Source: Achromobacter dolens (GTDB taxonomy: Bacteria > Pseudomonadota > Gammaproteobacteria > Burkholderiales > Burkholderiaceae_B). Taken from it: 64,000 bases of DNA. Position numbers and translations under genes: made by a program. Shown here in pieces: positions 1-11,617 of the stretch (position 1 is its first letter; each line of letters starts with the position of its first letter). A model generated the notes under the pieces. The model searched no databases and was not told the DNA's origin. It worked only from the letters and a program-made list of their open reading frames with translations. Where the stretch lies: positions 1 to 64,000 of the forward strand of contig NZ_CADIJW010000024.1 in NCBI RefSeq assembly GCF_902859745.1, in the 5' to 3' direction.

Positions 1-2
1 CC

Positions 3-1139
3 CTGGGCGGCGCGCCACCGCCAGGCATGCCGGCGCAGCCCGCCGCGCCCGCCCCCGTCGCGACCACCGCGGCGGCCGCGGCCGTGAACGCGGACGCCGC
101 CAACATCGTGTACGAGCGCTCGCGCCTGAACACCGACCTGACGTTCGAGAACTTCGTGACGGGTAAGGCCAATCAGTTGGCGCGCGCCGCCGCGCTGCAG
201 GTGGCCGAGAACCCGGGCACGTCGTACAACCCGCTGTTCCTGTACGGCGGCGTGGGCCTGGGCAAGACCCACCTGATCCACGCCATCGGCAACGCCATGG
301 TGGCGGCGGGCACCGGGGTGCGCGTGCGCTACGTGCATGCCGACCAGTACGTGTCCGACGTGGTCAAGGCGTACCAGCGCAAGGCGTTCGATGACTTCAA
401 GCGCTACTACCATTCGCTCGACCTGCTGCTGATCGACGATATCCAGTTCTTCTCCGGCAAGAACCGCACGCAGGAAGAATTCTTCTATGCGTTCGAAGCG
501 ATGGTGGCGCAGCGCAAGCAGATCATCATCACCAGCGATACCTATCCGAAGGAACTGTCGGGCATCGACAGCCGCCTGATCTCGCGCTTCGATTCCGGCC
601 TGACGGTCGCGATCGAGCCGCCCGAACTCGAAATGCGCGTGGCGATCCTGCTGCGCAAGGCCGAGTCCGAGGGCGTGCCGATGCCCGAGGAAGTGGCGTT
701 CTTCATCGCCAAGCACCTGCGCAGCAACGTGCGCGAGCTCGAAGGCGCGTTGCGCAAGGTGCTGGCCTACGCCCGCTTCCATGGCCGCGACGTGCTCACC
801 GTGGACGTCTGCAAGGAAGCCTTGAAGGATCTGCTGTCCGTGTCCAACGGCCAGATCACCGTCGAGAACATCCAGAAGACGGTGGCGGATTTCTACAAGA
901 TCAAGGTGGCCGACATGTATTCGAAACGCCGGCCGGCCAATATCGCTTTGCCGCGCCAGGTCGCCATGTACCTGGCCAAGGAGCTGACCCAGAAAAGCCT
1001 GCCGGAAATCGGCGATCTGTTCGGTGGCCGTGACCACACCACCGTGCTGCACGCCGTACGCAAGATTTCCGACGCCCGCGCCAAGCAAGCGGAGCTCAAC
1101 CATACCCTGCACGTGTTGGAACAAACTCTAAAAGGATGA
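3..1139 (+). CDS. dnaA: Chromosomal replication initiator DnaA, 5' end outside window
   Basis: DnaA is the AAA+ ATPase that binds DnaA boxes and melts the origin. The frame is open from the first bases, so the N-terminal domain I is cut off by the window edge and the ATG at 27 is internal. Visible parts are an Ala/Pro-rich domain II linker, the ATPase core with Walker [10 protein letters not shown] and Walker [11 protein letters not shown], and the C-terminal box-binding signature [15 protein letters not shown]. The stop lies three bases before the preferred dnaN start. The gene order dnaA-dnaN-gyrB is the usual one, so oriC is expected just upstream of the window. Confidence 0.97.
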   Translation: MGGAPPPGMPAQPAAPAPVATTAAAAAVNADAANIVYERSRLNTDLTFENFVTGKANQLARAAALQVAENPGTSYNPLFLYGGVGLGKTHLIHAIGNAMVAAGTGVRVRYVHADQYVSDVVKAYQRKAFDDFKRYYHSLDLLLIDDIQFFSGKNRTQEEFFYAFEAMVAQRKQIIITSDTYPKELSGIDSRLISRFDSGLTVAIEPPELEMRVAILLRKAESEGVPMPEEVAFFIAKHLRSNVRELEGALRKVLAYARFHGRDVLTVDVCKEALKDLLSVSNGQITVENIQKTVADFYKIKVADMYSKRRPANIALPRQVAMYLAKELTQKSLPEIGDLFGGRDHTTVLHAVRKISDARAKQAELNHTLHVLEQTLKG

Positions 1140-1141
1140 CC

Positions 1142-2251
1142 ATGCAACTCGTACAAACCACACGCGATGCATTGCTGAAACCGCTGTCGACCGTGGCGGG
1201 CATCGTCGAAAGACGCCATACCCTGCCCATCCTGGCGAACATCCTGATGCGCAAGGAAGGCAACAAGGTTGCCTTCATTGCGACCGACCTGGAAGTGCAG
1301 ATCACCACGCACGCCGACTTCGGCGTGGGTCACGACAACGAGTCCACCACGGTGGCGGCGCGCAAGCTGCTGGACATCCTGAAAGCCCTGCCGGACACCG
1401 GCGACGTGCGCCTGGCGCTGGCCAGCAACAAGCTGTCGGTGCAGTCGGCCAAGAGCCGCTTCGCGCTGCAGACGCTGGCCGCCAGCGAATTCCCCACCGT
1501 GGCCCAGCCCGAGCAGTGGGACGTGTCGCTGACCATGCCGCAACGCACGCTGCGACACCTGTTCAACATGGTGCACTTCGCCATGGCGCAACAGGACATC
1601 CGCTACTACCTGAACGGCATGCTGCTGGTGTTCGAACCGGGCCGCGTGCGCGCGGTCGCCACCGACGGCCACCGCCTGGCGCACTGCTCCACCGAAGCCG
1701 ACGGCATCAGCGAGCGCCACGAAGTGATCGTGCCGCGCAAGACCGTGCTGGAAATGCAGCGCCTGCTGGAAGACTCCGACGAACCCGTCTCGATCGACGT
1801 GGCGCCGGGCCAGATCCGTTTCCGCTTCGGCGACGTCGAGCTGGTGTCCAAGCTGGTCGAAGGCAAGTTCCCCGACTTCACCCGCGTCATCCCGACCAAC
1901 TACACGCGCCACTTCCTGGTGGGCCGCGAAGCCCTGCAGGGCAGCCTGCAGCGCGCCGCCATCCTGACCACCGACAAGTTCAAGGGCGTGCGCCTGCAAC
2001 TGGCGCAGAACCAGATGAAGATTTCTTCTTCCAACGCCGAGCAGGAAGAGGCGCAGGAAGAAATCGACATCGATTACGGCCACGAGCCGCTGGACGTGGG
2101 CTTCAACGTCGGCTACCTGCTCGACGTGCTGTCCAACGTCAAGGTGGACAACATCCAGTGGTCGGTCATGCCCGATGCCAACGCGTCGGCGCTCATCACC
2201 CTGCCCGAAGACGACCAGTTCAAGTACGTCGTCATGCCCATGCGGATCTGA
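1142..2251 (+). CDS. dnaN: DNA polymerase III sliding clamp (beta subunit)
   Basis: Forms the ring-shaped dimer that tethers polymerase III to DNA. The product is 369 residues beginning MQLVQTTRD, the usual clamp length, with the three repeated clamp folds and the C-terminal YVVMPMRI. Two in-frame ATGs exist, at 1136 and 1142. I choose 1142 because AAAGG at 1131-1135 then sits six bases upstream, whereas it abuts the first ATG with no spacing. The gene follows dnaA with essentially no gap, so the two are co-transcribed and probably translationally coupled. Confidence 0.97.
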   Translation: MQLVQTTRDALLKPLSTVAGIVERRHTLPILANILMRKEGNKVAFIATDLEVQITTHADFGVGHDNESTTVAARKLLDILKALPDTGDVRLALASNKLSVQSAKSRFALQTLAASEFPTVAQPEQWDVSLTMPQRTLRHLFNMVHFAMAQQDIRYYLNGMLLVFEPGRVRAVATDGHRLAHCSTEADGISERHEVIVPRKTVLEMQRLLEDSDEPVSIDVAPGQIRFRFGDVELVSKLVEGKFPDFTRVIPTNYTRHFLVGREALQGSLQRAAILTTDKFKGVRLQLAQNQMKISSSNAEQEEAQEEIDIDYGHEPLDVGFNVGYLLDVLSNVKVDNIQWSVMPDANASALITLPEDDQFKYVVMPMRI

Positions 2252-2328
2252 GTCCGCGCAACCGTGGGTTTGTGCCGCCTGCGGGCCCGATGGCCCGCCG
2301 GCGGTCCGGCCGCCAGGCCGTTCTTTAA

Positions 2329-4794
<2,466 letters not shown>

Positions 4795-4840
4795 TCGGCA
4801 GGGTTGCCCGCAAGCCCGACGGGGCTTCGCGGCGTGCATG

Positions 4841-4874
4841 AAAAAGGGGCTGCCTTGCGCAGCCCCTTTTTTAT
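4841..4874. terminator. Bidirectional rho-independent terminator after gyrB
   Basis: A 13-bp perfect stem (AAAAAGGGGCTGC / GCAGCCCCTTTTT) around a short loop, flanked by A-tract and T-tract, sits between the convergent gyrB and the LysR gene. The A/T arms give it the form of a terminator on both strands. Confidence 0.92.
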
Positions 4875-4915
4875 TTGCCGGCGCCTTTGCATGGGGCGCC
4901 AGCCCGGCCCGTTGC

Positions 4916-5839
4916 CTAGCCCTGCACGTCACTCGCCCAAGGTTCCGCCGTCAATCGTTCCGCCAGGTATTCGATCAGCGCCTGCACCCGCGCCGGCCGC
5001 CGGCGGCCCGGCGGCGTGACGATGTGCAGCGCGATGGGGTCGACACGCCAGTCGTCCATGGCGGTTTCCAGCGCGCCCGATTGCAGGTCTTCCCAGGCCA
5101 GGAATTCCGGTTGCAGCGCCAGGCCCAGGCCGGCCTGCAGCGCGGGTGACAGGGCTTCTGCGTTGTTGACGTTCAACTGCACCGGCAGCGACTGCGAGAA
5201 CTCGCCGTGCTTGTCGTGGCGGAAGCGCCAGCTCGAGCCGTTGCGCGCGTACATGTATTGCAGCGCGGTGTGCTGCGCCAGGTCGCGCGGATGCTTGGGC
5301 TTGCCCGCGCGCTTGAAGTAGCTGGGCGCGCCCACCAGCAGGATGCGCACCGAGCACAGCCGCCGCGCCAGCAGCGTCGAGTCCACCAGGTTGGAGATGC
5401 GCAGGGCCAGGTCGAAGCGTTCGGACACCAGGTCCGACTGCTTGTCGTTGAATTCGATCTCCAGGTCCACGTCGGGATGCGCCTGCATGAAGGGCGGCAG
5501 CATCGGCGCCAGGTGCGTGACGCCGAAGGACATGGGCGCGGCCAGGCGGATCTTGCCGCGCAGGCTGGTGGATTTTTCCGTGACCTCGGCCTCGACCGCC
5601 TCGCCCTCTTCCAGGATGCGGGCGGCGCGCTCCAGCGCCGCGTAGCCAGATTCCGTCAACGACATGCTGCGCGAGGTGCGGTGGAACAGCATGGTCTTCA
5701 TCTTGGTTTCCAGACGGGTGATGGTCTTGGACACCGTGGCCTGGGACAGGGACAGTTCGGCCGCCGCCTTGGCGAACGAGCCCGTGTCGGCGACCTTGGC
5801 GAAGATCGCCCAGCCTTCCAGATCCGGCAGTTTGTTCAT
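4916..5839 (-). CDS. LysR-family transcriptional regulator
   Basis: A 307-residue LysR-type regulator. The N-terminal winged helix-turn-helix is clear (FAKVADTGSFAKAAAELSLS, about residues 13-32) and is followed by the effector-binding domain with MSFGVTHLAPMLPPF and the pattern LAQHTALQYMY. It closely resembles the large DsdC/AaeR-like group that regulates a divergent metabolic gene. Here the divergent neighbour, 315 bases away, is a YcaC-like hydrolase, the most likely target. The effector cannot be predicted. Confidence 0.9.
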   Translation of the reverse strand: MNKLPDLEGWAIFAKVADTGSFAKAAAELSLSQATVSKTITRLETKMKTMLFHRTSRSMSLTESGYAALERAARILEEGEAVEAEVTEKSTSLRGKIRLAAPMSFGVTHLAPMLPPFMQAHPDVDLEIEFNDKQSDLVSERFDLALRISNLVDSTLLARRLCSVRILLVGAPSYFKRAGKPKHPRDLAQHTALQYMYARNGSSWRFRHDKHGEFSQSLPVQLNVNNAEALSPALQAGLGLALQPEFLAWEDLQSGALETAMDDWRVDPIALHIVTPPGRRRPARVQALIEYLAERLTAEPWASDVQG

Positions 5840-6154
5840 GATGATTCTCGCAAAGAAAGTGGCGTCGATGATAGCGGCTGGCTATGTGACGAACAAGAAC
5901 GCCCGGGGAAGGCCGGGCCGGAAACACCCGGGTCATGGGGATCATGCAAAAAATGGAAAGGATGCAATTCCCGGTTGCGGATTCTCAGGCGAAGGGCGGA
6001 TCCCTAATATGCCCATACCGACAGACGACGTGAACGAAACCCCTCAAGCGGCATTCGGACACGACGGCAGCGGGGCAGGCCGGAACGGTTTGCGCAGTGC
6101 CCGAATTCACCTAGCCGCATTTCCTTGAACGATTCCTTGAAAGAGAGAGCCACC
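5840..6154. promoter_or_regulatory. Divergent control region, LysR gene / hydrolase
   Basis: A 315-base gene-free interval between divergent genes. It should hold both promoters and the LysR binding site. I see TAATAT at 6005 as a possible -10 toward the hydrolase, but no -35 at good spacing. The ribosome-binding run GAAAGAGAGAG directly before the ATG at 6155 is convincing; no precise operator could be picked. Confidence 0.45.
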
Positions 6155-6841
6155 ATGTCCGCCAACAAGTACCTCGAAGTCCTGACCCCGCAAAACAGCC
6201 AGATCATCTTCATCGATCAGCAGCCGCAGATGGCTTTCGGCGTGCAGTCGATCGATCGCCAGACGCTCAAGAACAACGTGGTGGGCCTGGCCAAGGCCGC
6301 GCGCACCTTCAACATCCCGACCACCATCACCACCGTGGAAACCGACGGCTTCTCGGGCAACACCTTTCCCGAGCTGCTGGCCGTGTTCCCCGAGAACAAG
6401 ATCCTGGAACGCACCTCGATGAATTCGTGGGACGACCAGAACGTGCGCGATGCGCTGGCCGCCAACGGCCGCAAGAAGATCGTGGTGGCGGGCCTGTGGA
6501 CCGAAGTCTGCAACACCACCTTCGCCCTGTGCGCCATGCTGGAAGGCGACTACGAGATCTACATGGTGGCCGACGCCTCGGGCGGCACCTCGGCCGACGC
6601 GCACAAGTACGCGATGGACCGCATGATCCAGGCCGGCGTGGTGCCGGTGACCTGGCAGCAGGTGATGCTGGAATGGCAGCGCGACTGGGCCCGCAAGGAG
6701 ACCTATGACGCCGTGACCGGCATCGCCAAGGAACACTCGGGCGCCTACGGCATGGGCATCGACTACGCCGTCACCCATGTGCACAAGCTGGCCGAGCGCG
6801 TGACGCACGGCGAACGCATCGGCCCCAACCCGGCCAAGTAA
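6155..6841 (+). CDS. Isochorismatase-superfamily hydrolase, YcaC-like
   Basis: A 228-residue cysteine hydrolase of the YcaC/isochorismatase-like group, whose substrates are usually unknown amides or related compounds. The nucleophile segment GLWTEVCN places Cys119, and the acid is Asp21 in IIFIDQQ; VADASGGTSADAH is typical of YcaC-like members. The start at 6155 is preferred over an upstream in-frame TTG (6125) because a purine-rich ribosome site precedes it. It is the probable target of the divergent LysR regulator. A specific reaction is not assignable from sequence. Confidence 0.85.
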   Translation: MSANKYLEVLTPQNSQIIFIDQQPQMAFGVQSIDRQTLKNNVVGLAKAARTFNIPTTITTVETDGFSGNTFPELLAVFPENKILERTSMNSWDDQNVRDALAANGRKKIVVAGLWTEVCNTTFALCAMLEGDYEIYMVADASGGTSADAHKYAMDRMIQAGVVPVTWQQVMLEWQRDWARKETYDAVTGIAKEHSGAYGMGIDYAVTHVHKLAERVTHGERIGPNPAK

Positions 6842-6848
6842 GCCGCGT

Positions 6849-6890
6849 GCCGGGCCGGCGGCGGTAGCGCCCCGGCCGGCCCGGCGTGAT
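6849..6890 (+). terminator. GC-rich hairpin, possible terminator
   Basis: A 10-bp perfect stem (GCCGGGCCGG / CCGGCCCGGC) immediately follows the hydrolase stop and is followed by a poor pyrimidine tail (GTGATTCTCTTT). It may end transcription or stabilise the 3' end; the weak T-tract keeps confidence low. Confidence 0.45.
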
Positions 6891-6958
6891 TCTCTTTCGA
6901 ACACGGCAGGCGGCATGATGAACGCCCCTGGCGAGCCCGAGCGATCCAGGAGCGTTCC

Positions 6959-8551
6959 ATGCCGAACAACCCCCCCCATTCCCCGGGCAGCGGCTTCGCG
7001 CCGCTGCGCCAACCCGTCTTCGCCGTACTGTGGGCGGCCGCGGTGCTGGGCAACGTCGGCAGCTTCATGCGCGACGTCGCCAGCTCCTGGCTGGTGACCG
7101 ATCTGTCGGCCAGCCCGGCGGCGGTGGCGCTGATCCAGACGGCGGCGACGCTGCCGATCTTCCTGCTGGCGATTCCCGCCGGCGTGCTGTCGGACATCCT
7201 GGACCGCCGGCGTTTCCTCATTTTCGTGCAGTTGCTGCTGGCATCGGTCAGCGGCACGTTGCTGCTGCTGTCGCACTTTGGCGCGTTGACGGTGGACTAC
7301 CTGATCGCCCTGACGTTCGTCGGCGGCATCGGCGCGGCGCTGATGGGCCCGACGTGGCAGTCGATCGTGCCGGAGCTGGTGCCGCGCGAGGACCTCAAGG
7401 GCGCCGTGGCGCTCAATTCCCTGGGCATCAACATCGCGCGCGCCATCGGTCCGGCGGCGGGCGGCCTGATCCTGGCCAGCTTCGGCGCGGCGGTGACCTA
7501 CGGGATGGACGTCTTGAGCTATGTGTTCGTGATCGCGGCCCTGCTGTGGTGGAAGCGGCCGGCCAAGGTCGATAGCGCCCTGTCAGAGAATTTCTTCGGC
7601 GCGTTCCGTGCCGGCCTGCGCTACACGCGGGCCAGCAAGGAACTGCATCGCGTGCTGCTGCGCGCCGCCGTGTTCTTCCTGTTCGCCAGCGCGGTCTGGG
7701 CCCTGCTGCCGCTGGTGGCGCGGCAGATGCTGGGCGGCTCCTCGGGCTTCTATGGCGTGCTGCTGGGCGCCGTGGGCGCGGGGGCCATCATCGGCGCGCT
7801 GGTCATGCCCAAGCTGGGCGCCAAGCTCAATGCGGACGGCCTGGTGTTGCTGGCCTCGGTCGTCAGCGCGGTGGTGATGGGCGTGCTGGTGTTCGCGCCG
7901 CCCAAGTGGCTGGCGGTGCTGATGCTGGTGCTGCTGGGCATGGGCTGGATTACCGCGTTGACCACGTTCAATGGCGTGGCCCAGGCGATTCTGCCCAACT
8001 GGGTGCGGGGCCGCGGCCTGGCGGTGTACCTGATGGTGTTCAACGGCGCGATGGCGGCGGGCAGCCTGGGCTGGGGCCTGGTGGCGCGGGAGATCGGCGT
8101 GCCGTATGCGCTGGTGGTGAGCGCGGTCGGCCTGGTGGCCGTGGCGCTGCTGTTCCACCGGGCGCGGCTGCCGGTGGGCGAGGCCGACCTGCAGGCGTCG
8201 AACCACTGGCCCGAGCCGCTGGTGTCCGCGCCGGTGGCCAATGACCGCGGTCCGGTGCTGATCCAGGTCGAGTATCGCGTTCGGCAGGCGGATCGTCCCG
8301 CCTTCCTGGAGGCGATGCAGCGCCTGTCGCAGGAGCGACTGCGCGACGGCGCCTACGCCTGGGGCGTGGTCGAGCATACCGGCGACCCGGAGCGCGTGAT
8401 GGAGTGGTTCTTCGTGGAGTCGTGGGCCGAGCATCTGCGCCAGCATCACCGCGTCTCGCATGCCGACGCCGACCTGCAGGCCGAGGCGCTGCGCTTCCAT
8501 ATCGGCCCCGACAAGCCCGAAGTCCATCACTTCCTGGCGTTGAAACGCTGA
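6959..8551 (+). CDS. MFS exporter (EntS-like MFS_3 family) with C-terminal ABM-like domain
   Basis: A 530-residue major facilitator of the MFS_3 (DUF894/EntS-like) type. The first 400 residues are about 11-12 hydrophobic helices, with the loop motif PAGVLSDILDRRRF after helix 2 and NSLGINIARAIGPAAGG typical of this family. After about residue 415 the chain becomes soluble (VLIQVEYRVRQADRPAFLEA...), resembling an antibiotic-biosynthesis-monooxygenase (ABM) ferredoxin-like domain. AGGAG lies upstream of the ATG. It is probably co-transcribed with the pirin and XapX genes. The exported compound is unknown. Confidence 0.85.
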   Translation: MPNNPPHSPGSGFAPLRQPVFAVLWAAAVLGNVGSFMRDVASSWLVTDLSASPAAVALIQTAATLPIFLLAIPAGVLSDILDRRRFLIFVQLLLASVSGTLLLLSHFGALTVDYLIALTFVGGIGAALMGPTWQSIVPELVPREDLKGAVALNSLGINIARAIGPAAGGLILASFGAAVTYGMDVLSYVFVIAALLWWKRPAKVDSALSENFFGAFRAGLRYTRASKELHRVLLRAAVFFLFASAVWALLPLVARQMLGGSSGFYGVLLGAVGAGAIIGALVMPKLGAKLNADGLVLLASVVSAVVMGVLVFAPPKWLAVLMLVLLGMGWITALTTFNGVAQAILPNWVRGRGLAVYLMVFNGAMAAGSLGWGLVAREIGVPYALVVSAVGLVAVALLFHRARLPVGEADLQASNHWPEPLVSAPVANDRGPVLIQVEYRVRQADRPAFLEAMQRLSQERLRDGAYAWGVVEHTGDPERVMEWFFVESWAEHLRQHHRVSHADADLQAEALRFHIGPDKPEVHHFLALKR

Positions 8552-8593
8552 CCGCATCGCGCCGCACCCATCCACCCGACCTGGAGTCTCGTC

Positions 8594-9298
8594 ATGATCG
8601 AGCGCCGTCCCCTTACTACCCTGGGCCATGCCCGCCGTGGCTGGCTCGACGTGAAGCACCATTTCTCCTTTGCCAACTACCAGGATCCCGCGCGCATGCG
8701 CTGGGGGGCGGTACGGGCCTGGAACGACGAGACCATCGCGCCAGGCGCGGGCTTTGAACCGTTGCTGCACACGGATGTGGAAATCATTACCTGCGTGCGC
8801 GAAGGCGCGCTGACGCACGAGGATGACCTGGGCAACCGCGGCCGCACGCGTGCCGGCGACGTGCAGGTCATGAGCGCCGGCAGCGGCGTGACGCACGCCG
8901 AATTCAATATGGAAGGCGGCCCCGCGCGGGTGTTCCAGATCTGGCTGGAGCCGGACCGCCGCGGCGTGCCGCCTAGCTGGGGCCGCAAGTCGTTCGCCCG
9001 CGAGGCCTGCAACGGCCGCTTCGTCACGCTGGCCAGCGGCATCGAGGGTGACGACGACGCCCTGCCGATCCGCAGCGACGCGCGGCTGCTGGCCGTGGCG
9101 CTCAAGGCCGGCGAAGCCGCCACGTATCGCTTTGCGCACGGACGGCGCCGTGGCTACCTGGTGTCTTCCAAGGGACGGCTGACCATCAACGATGTCGAGA
9201 TCGGCAGCGGCGACGGCGCCGCGATCCTGGACGAGACCGACGTGCGCATCACCGCGCTGGACGATGCCGAGCTGCTGTTGGCCGATACCCATGCATGA
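8594..9298 (+). CDS. Pirin-family cupin protein (YhhW-like)
   Basis: A 234-residue bicupin of the pirin family; characterised relatives are metal-binding and can show quercetin dioxygenase activity. The N-terminal cupin has DVEIITCVREGALTHEDDLG and the GSGVTHAEFN segment supplying His101 and Glu103. The usual first ligand motif PHPHxD reads PLLHTD here, so one histidine ligand appears replaced by leucine (residue 59) while His60 remains. GGAG precedes the ATG. It sits 42 bases after the MFS gene and 22 before the XapX gene, so an operon is likely. Confidence 0.88.
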   Translation: MIERRPLTTLGHARRGWLDVKHHFSFANYQDPARMRWGAVRAWNDETIAPGAGFEPLLHTDVEIITCVREGALTHEDDLGNRGRTRAGDVQVMSAGSGVTHAEFNMEGGPARVFQIWLEPDRRGVPPSWGRKSFAREACNGRFVTLASGIEGDDDALPIRSDARLLAVALKAGEAATYRFAHGRRRGYLVSSKGRLTINDVEIGSGDGAAILDETDVRITALDDAELLLADTHA

Positions 9299-9320
9299 CC
9301 CATCACACACGAGGACGTAC

Positions 9321-9581
9321 ATGAAGATCTATCTACTTTCCCTGGGCGCCGGCCTGCTGGTCGGCGTGGTGTACAGCCTGCTGCAGGTGCGTTCGCCCGC
9401 GCCGCCGCTGGTGGCGCTGATCGGCCTGCTCGGCATCCTGGTCGGCGAGCAGATCGTGCCGGTAGGCAAGCAACTGCTCAACGGCACGGCGTTCGTTGCC
9501 GCCTGCGACAAGGAGAAGGCGGTCAGCCACGTATTCGGGCAACTGCCCGGCCGACAGGGGAAAGACAAGGACCATAGCTGA
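9321..9581 (+). CDS. XapX-domain small membrane protein
   Basis: An 86-residue protein starting MKIYLLSLGAGLLVGVVYS, with two hydrophobic segments separated by LQVRSPAPPLVALIG and a short charged tail ending KDKDHS. This pattern matches the XapX domain found in small proteins next to amidohydrolases and hydrolases. The GAGGA ribosome site at 9311 supports the start. It lies immediately before the amidohydrolase gene, the common arrangement for this domain. Biochemical role unknown. Confidence 0.85.
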   Translation: MKIYLLSLGAGLLVGVVYSLLQVRSPAPPLVALIGLLGILVGEQIVPVGKQLLNGTAFVAACDKEKAVSHVFGQLPGRQGKDKDHS

Positions 9582-9611
9582 TTCCCTTCCCGCACCAGAG
9601 GAGATAATCGT

Positions 9612-11606
9612 ATGCCGACCCGCCGCGACCTTATCGGTGTTGCTTCCACGCTTGCTCTGAACAGCCTGTTGGGCGGATGTGCCACTGCCCGTTCCAAAGG
9701 AGAACCCCCCATGTCAAATGCCTCGAACGCCACTCCCGATGTCATCTTCCACAACGGCCGCATCACCACGCTGGACCGCGCCAAGCCGCTGGCCAGCGCC
9801 GTGGCCATCAAGGACGGCCGCTTCGTCGCCGTCGGCACCGACGCCGAGGTCATGGCGCTGGCCGGGCCCGGCACCCGGCGCGTCGACCTCAAGCAGCGCA
9901 GCGCCCTGCCCGGCCTGTTCGACAACCACACCCACGTGGTGCGCGGCGGCCTGAACTACAACATGGAACTGCGCTGGGACGGCGTGCGCTCGCTGGCCGA
10001 CGCCATGGCGATGCTCAAGCGCCAGGTCGCCATCACGCCGGCGCCGCAATGGGTGCGGGTGGTGGGCGGTTTCACCGAGCACCAGTTCGCCGAAAAGCGC
10101 CTGCCCACGATCGAAGAAATCAACGCCATCGCGCCCGACACGCCGGTGTTCCTGCTGCACCTGTATGACCGCGCCCTGCTCAACGGCGCCGCGCTGCGCG
10201 CGGTGGGCTACACCAAGACCACGCCCAATCCGCCGGGCGGCGAGATCATCCGCGATGCGCAGGGCAACCCCACCGGGCTGCTGCTGGCCAAGCCGAATGC
10301 GACCATCCTGTACGCCACGCTGGCGAAGGGCCCCAAGCTGCCGTTCGACTACCAGGTCAATTCCACGCGCCATTTCATGCGCGAGCTGAACCGCCTGGGC
10401 GTGACCGGCGTGATCGACGCGGGCGGCGGCTTCCAGAACTATCCCGACGACTACGCCGTGATCCAGAAGCTGGCCGACGAGGGCCAGATGACGGTGCGGC
10501 TGGCCTACAACCTGTTCACGCAGAAGCCCAAGCAGGAAAAGGAAGACTTCCTCAAGTGGACTTCGAGCGTGAAGTACAAGCAGGGCACCGACTACTTCCG
10601 CCACAACGGCGCCGGCGAGATGCTGGTGTTCTCGGCCGCCGACTTCGAGGACTTCCGCGTCGAGCGCCCGGACATGCCGCCCGAGATGGAAGGCGAGCTG
10701 GAGGAAGTGGTGCGCGTGCTGGTGCAGAACAAGTGGCCGTGGCGGCTGCATGCCACCTATGACGAGACCATTTCGCGCGCGCTGGACGTGTTCGAGAAGG
10801 TCAACCAGGACACGCCGCTGACCGGCCTGAACTGGTTCTTCGACCATGCCGAGACCATTTCCGACAAGTCGATCGATCGCATCGCCGCGCTGGGCGGCGG
10901 CATCGCCGTGCAGCACCGCATGGCCTACCAGGGCGAGTATTTCATCGAGCGCTACGGCGCGGTCGCGGCCGAGGCCACGCCGCCCATTGCCAAGATGCTG
11001 GATCGCGGCGTGAAGGTCTCGGCCGGCACCGACGCCACCCGGGTCGCGTCCTATAACCCGTGGGTGTCGCTGTCGTGGATGGTGACGGGCAAGACCGTGG
11101 GCGGCACCCGCCTCTACCCGGCGCGCAACTGCCTGGACCGCGAGACCGCGCTGCGCATGTGGACCGAGAACGTGGCCTGGTTCGCCAACGAGGAAGGCAA
11201 GCGCGGCCGCATCCAGCCGGGCCAGTTGGCCGACTTCATCGTGCCGAGCAAGGATTACTTCCGGTGCAGCGAGGACGAGATCTCGTTCCTGACCTCGGAC
11301 CTGACGGTGGTCGGCGGCCGCGTGGTCTACGGCGCGGGCGAATTCGGGGCCGAGGACGACAACGCGCTGCCGCCGGCCATGCCGGACTGGTCGCCCACGC
11401 GCCTGTTCGGCGGCTATGCCGCCTGGGGCGACCCTGACGGCGCCGGCCGCAATTCGCTGGGCTATCGCAACATGGCGGCCTGCGCGTGCGCCACCAACTG
11501 CGGACTGCACGGGCATGACCATGCCAAGGCCTGGGCCTCGAACGCGCCCAGTTCCGACCTCCAGGGCTTCTTCGGCGCCCTGGGTTGTTCCTGCTGGGCT
11601 GTCTGA
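9612..11606 (+). CDS. Amidohydrolase (YtcJ-like) with Tat/lipoprotein-type leader and Cys/His tail
   Basis: A 664-residue amidohydrolase_3 (YtcJ-like) metal-dependent hydrolase. The catalytic part begins near residue 45 (DVIFHNGRITTLD) and includes the FDNHTHVVRGG metal-site motif. From the start at 9612 the chain begins MPTRRDLIGVASTLALNSLL and runs to a lipobox-like LGGC (Cys23), suggesting Tat export and lipid anchoring. A second start at 9711 (MSNASNATPD) has an excellent AAAGGAG site and would give a cytosolic enzyme; both are plausible. The C-terminus is unusual: Cys624, Cys626, Cys630, His633, His635, His637, Cys659 and Cys661 form a possible extra metal site. Substrate unknown. Confidence 0.85.
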   Translation: MPTRRDLIGVASTLALNSLLGGCATARSKGEPPMSNASNATPDVIFHNGRITTLDRAKPLASAVAIKDGRFVAVGTDAEVMALAGPGTRRVDLKQRSALPGLFDNHTHVVRGGLNYNMELRWDGVRSLADAMAMLKRQVAITPAPQWVRVVGGFTEHQFAEKRLPTIEEINAIAPDTPVFLLHLYDRALLNGAALRAVGYTKTTPNPPGGEIIRDAQGNPTGLLLAKPNATILYATLAKGPKLPFDYQVNSTRHFMRELNRLGVTGVIDAGGGFQNYPDDYAVIQKLADEGQMTVRLAYNLFTQKPKQEKEDFLKWTSSVKYKQGTDYFRHNGAGEMLVFSAADFEDFRVERPDMPPEMEGELEEVVRVLVQNKWPWRLHATYDETISRALDVFEKVNQDTPLTGLNWFFDHAETISDKSIDRIAALGGGIAVQHRMAYQGEYFIERYGAVAAEATPPIAKMLDRGVKVSAGTDATRVASYNPWVSLSWMVTGKTVGGTRLYPARNCLDRETALRMWTENVAWFANEEGKRGRIQPGQLADFIVPSKDYFRCSEDEISFLTSDLTVVGGRVVYGAGEFGAEDDNALPPAMPDWSPTRLFGGYAAWGDPDGAGRNSLGYRNMAACACATNCGLHGHDHAKAWASNAPSSDLQGFFGALGCSCWAV

Positions 11607-11617
11607 GGGGGCCGGCC

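Noticed and set aside
1136-1141. ATG at 1136 as dnaN start
   Set aside because: The ribosome site AAAGG would abut the codon; the ATG at 1142 has correct spacing and gives the normal protein start.
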